A stretch of 7,169 bases of DNA from Angelakisella sp. GTDB taxonomy: Bacteria > Bacillota > Clostridia > Oscillospirales > Ruminococcaceae. Below, piece after piece: positions 6,443 through 7,169 of the stretch. Numbering within the stretch: the stretch's first letter is position 1; each line of letters begins with the position of its first letter. The notes beneath the pieces were generated by a model. The model saw only the letters and a program-made list of their open reading frames with translations, ran no database searches and was not told the origin of the DNA. The stretch is taken from positions 1-7,169 of the forward strand of contig JAAWEO010000105.1 in assembly GCA_022794295.1 (NCBI GenBank), in the 5' to 3' direction. Position numbers and translations under genes: made by a program.

Positions 6443-6515
6443 GGGGGGATTTCTTAGGTCCTTTTTGAGAAAAGTGTTGCCGAGGTATCACTTTGGCAGT
6501 TTCTATAAAACCAGG

Positions 6516-6544
6516 TTGATGCAGTAGTAACTATGTACTATAAT
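6516..6544 (+). promoter_or_regulatory. Predicted promoter of the small membrane peptide gene
   Basis: TTGATG (6516-6521) and a perfect TATAAT (6539-6544) are separated by 17 bases, directed towards the small gene. Transcription would begin near 6551, about 26 bases before its ATG. The good match supports the small frame being expressed. Confidence 0.65.
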
Positions 6545-6576
6545 CAGCTCGCAAATCGGAAATTGCGGAGGGAAAT

Positions 6577-6765
6577 ATGGAAAAACTTTTTTTATTGTTC
6601 ATGCCTGTATTGTTAATGATAGTTGCCATTTTTTGTGCTTCATTTTCAGATATAATAGATACGGCAGTAAATGGGAATAAACAGGTTAAAAAAGTGATTG
6701 TCATATTCAGTGTGGGAGTAATATTAGTTTGCACGATTGCTATTATCGCAAGTATCTTATCGTGA
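6577..6765 (+). CDS. Small two-helix membrane protein, unknown function
   Basis: I do not recognise this 62-residue protein. It has two strongly hydrophobic segments (about residues 4-23 and 40-61) joined by a short polar loop ending in KQVKK, so it is probably an inner-membrane hairpin with the loop in the cytoplasm. GGAGGG (6567-6572) lies 4 bases before the ATG, and a near-consensus promoter is just upstream, which raises confidence in so short a frame. Its codons are A/T-rich (about one third G+C by eye), in sharp contrast to the flanking genes, which points to acquisition or relic status. Holin-like, toxin-like and leftover-of-a-larger-protein readings are all open. No partner gene is beside it. 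Confidence 0.6.
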   Translation: MEKLFLLFMPVLLMIVAIFCASFSDIIDTAVNGNKQVKKVIVIFSVGVILVCTIAIIASILS

Positions 6766-6866
6766 ATATCCGGGGGATAACTGCTTGCTTCAGATACTAT
6801 GACGGATCATTTTGTCAAATGGCATTGAGCAACGCCAATCTAAAAAGGGAGTTTCTTGGGCTGTTG

Positions 6867-6884
6867 GGCCGCCTGGGGGCGGCC
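6867..6884. repeat. 7-bp GC hairpin with TGGG loop
   Basis: GGCCGCC, loop TGGG, GGCGGCC: perfect arms. It is the first stem of the right-hand hairpin block, 9 bases before the long 15-bp stem. Confidence 0.75.
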
Positions 6885-6893
6885 TGTAGAGGG

Positions 6894-6927
6894 TCGAATG
6901 GACCGGCCATAAGGCCGGTCCATTCGA
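6894..6927. repeat. Perfect 15-bp hairpin with ATAA loop
   Basis: TCGAATGGACCGGCC, loop ATAA, then the exact reverse complement. It is the strongest stem in the window. A G-run follows on the plus strand and no T-run follows on either strand, so it is not an ordinary intrinsic terminator. It could be a stabilising 3' RNA end, a protein-binding palindrome, or part of a palindromic repeat element. Confidence 0.9.
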
Positions 6928-6940
6928 GGGGGGCTGAGGT

Positions 6941-6970
6941 TGCAAAACACCCCACTGGGGTGTATTTGCA
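6941..6970. repeat. 13-bp hairpin with one bulged A
   Basis: TGCAAAACACCCC (6941-6953) pairs with GGGGTGTATTTGCA (6957-6970), leaving a single extra A in the right arm and the 3-base loop ACT. Sequence and composition differ from the neighbouring stems. Confidence 0.8.
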
Positions 6971-6998
6971 GGATAGCTGGGTGTGGGGCGAGCAGGCT

Positions 6999-7033
6999 CT
7001 TACTTTCTTTTTTTCTTTCAAAAAGAAAGTAAG
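6999..7033. repeat. 14-bp polypyrimidine/polypurine hairpin
   Basis: CTTACTTTCTTTTT (6999-7012), loop TTCTTTC, then AAAAAGAAAGTAAG (7020-7033), with perfect arms. One whole arm is pyrimidine apart from a single A, and the other is purine apart from one T. It lies directly before the GC-rich stems. Confidence 0.85.
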
Positions 7034-7072
7034 CAAAGAAAAATGCGCCCTCCGGTAAGATGCGGGGAAATT

Positions 7073-7160
7073 TCGCCCGTTGCGACGGGCGACCAGGGCG
7101 CCGCCCTGGACCTGCCGCCCTTTGAAAAGGGCGGCCCTAAACTTTAGACCCTACGAGGGT
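7073..7160. repeat. Cluster of four short GC-rich hairpins
   Basis: Four perfect stem-loops are nearly abutting: TCGCCCGT-TGCG-ACGGGCGA (7073-7092), CCAGGGC-GCC-GCCCTGG (7093-7109, touching the first), a 9-bp stem with outer arms GCCGCCCTT/AAGGGCGGC and loop TGAA (7114-7135), and ACCCT-ACG-AGGGT (7148-7160). The even spacing and different stem sequences suggest a folded RNA or a compound palindromic repeat rather than chance. The window ends 9 bases later, so the element may continue. Confidence 0.75.
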
Positions 7161-7169
7161 GTGTGCGGG

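Larger units (their letters stand above)
6766..7169. other. Intergenic block of consecutive hairpins
   Basis: No credible gene is seen here; frames that cross it read through the hairpin arms. The first 100 bases are A/T-rich and include the imperfect palindrome TGGCATTG-AG-CAACGCCA (6820-6837). From 6867 to 7160 eight separate stem-loops follow one another, listed below. The pattern resembles repeated intergenic elements I have seen in Oscillospiraceae genomes, but copy number cannot be tested here. Confidence 0.65.

Noticed and set aside
6577..6765. Type I toxin-antitoxin toxin
   Set aside because: Such toxins usually have one helix, and no antisense RNA promoter could be made out over the gene; the two-helix form fits many other small membrane proteins.
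6729..7058. 109-codon plus-strand frame after the small membrane gene
   Set aside because: It overlaps the real small gene, has no ribosome site, and its second half merely translates hairpin arms.
6867..7160. CRISPR array or integron attC sites
   Set aside because: The stems differ in sequence and there is no regular repeat-spacer pattern, no cas gene, and no integrase or attC core sites.

Overview
The window looks like a chromosomal segment of a G+C-rich, anaerobic gut Firmicute, most likely of the Oscillospiraceae/Flavonifractor type. This placement rests on protein style, strong AGGAGG-type ribosome sites, the BFD-tailed GlpA-like dehydrogenase with a DUF1667 partner, a ferredoxin-tailed aldo/keto reductase, and intergenic regions packed with GC-rich palindromes. 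It is inferred by eye; no database search was possible. No rRNA, tRNA, CRISPR array, transposase or integrase gene is visible.

Layout from left to right. Bases 1-470 hold no credible gene but many palindromes. A promoter with two GGAAT/ATTCC dyads leads into a MATE-family multidrug/metabolite exporter (584-1942, probable TTG start). A second promoter (1971-1999) and a roughly 125-base leader containing a complete intrinsic-terminator hairpin precede a tight three-gene operon: a GlpA-like FAD dehydrogenase with a C-terminal BFD-type [2Fe-2S] domain (2131-3570), an FAD/NAD(P) oxidoreductase (3572-4825), and a small four-cysteine DUF1667 protein (4839-5183). A strong terminator closes this operon. 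Converging on it from the minus strand is an aldo/keto reductase with a two-[4Fe-4S] ferredoxin-like tail (6377-5244). Its promoter has the 19-bp spacer and internal dyad typical of MerR-family control. Next comes an A+T-rich patch with its own good promoter and a 62-residue two-helix membrane peptide (6577-6765). The right end (6867-7160) carries eight hairpins in a row and no gene.

The central operon probably oxidises glycerol-3-phosphate or a similar 2-hydroxyacid/polyol phosphate (or runs in reverse). Electrons would pass from FAD to the BFD [2Fe-2S] centre and then to the second flavoprotein, with DUF1667 as a likely metal-binding or Fe-S accessory. The hairpin in its leader suggests transcription antitermination, as GlpP does for glp genes in Firmicutes. 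The aldo/keto reductase is probably a redox enzyme induced by reactive carbonyls or electrophiles. The most novel parts are the leader attenuator, the MerR-type promoter with no regulator gene nearby, the uncharacterised DUF1667 subunit, and the multi-hairpin block at the right end.
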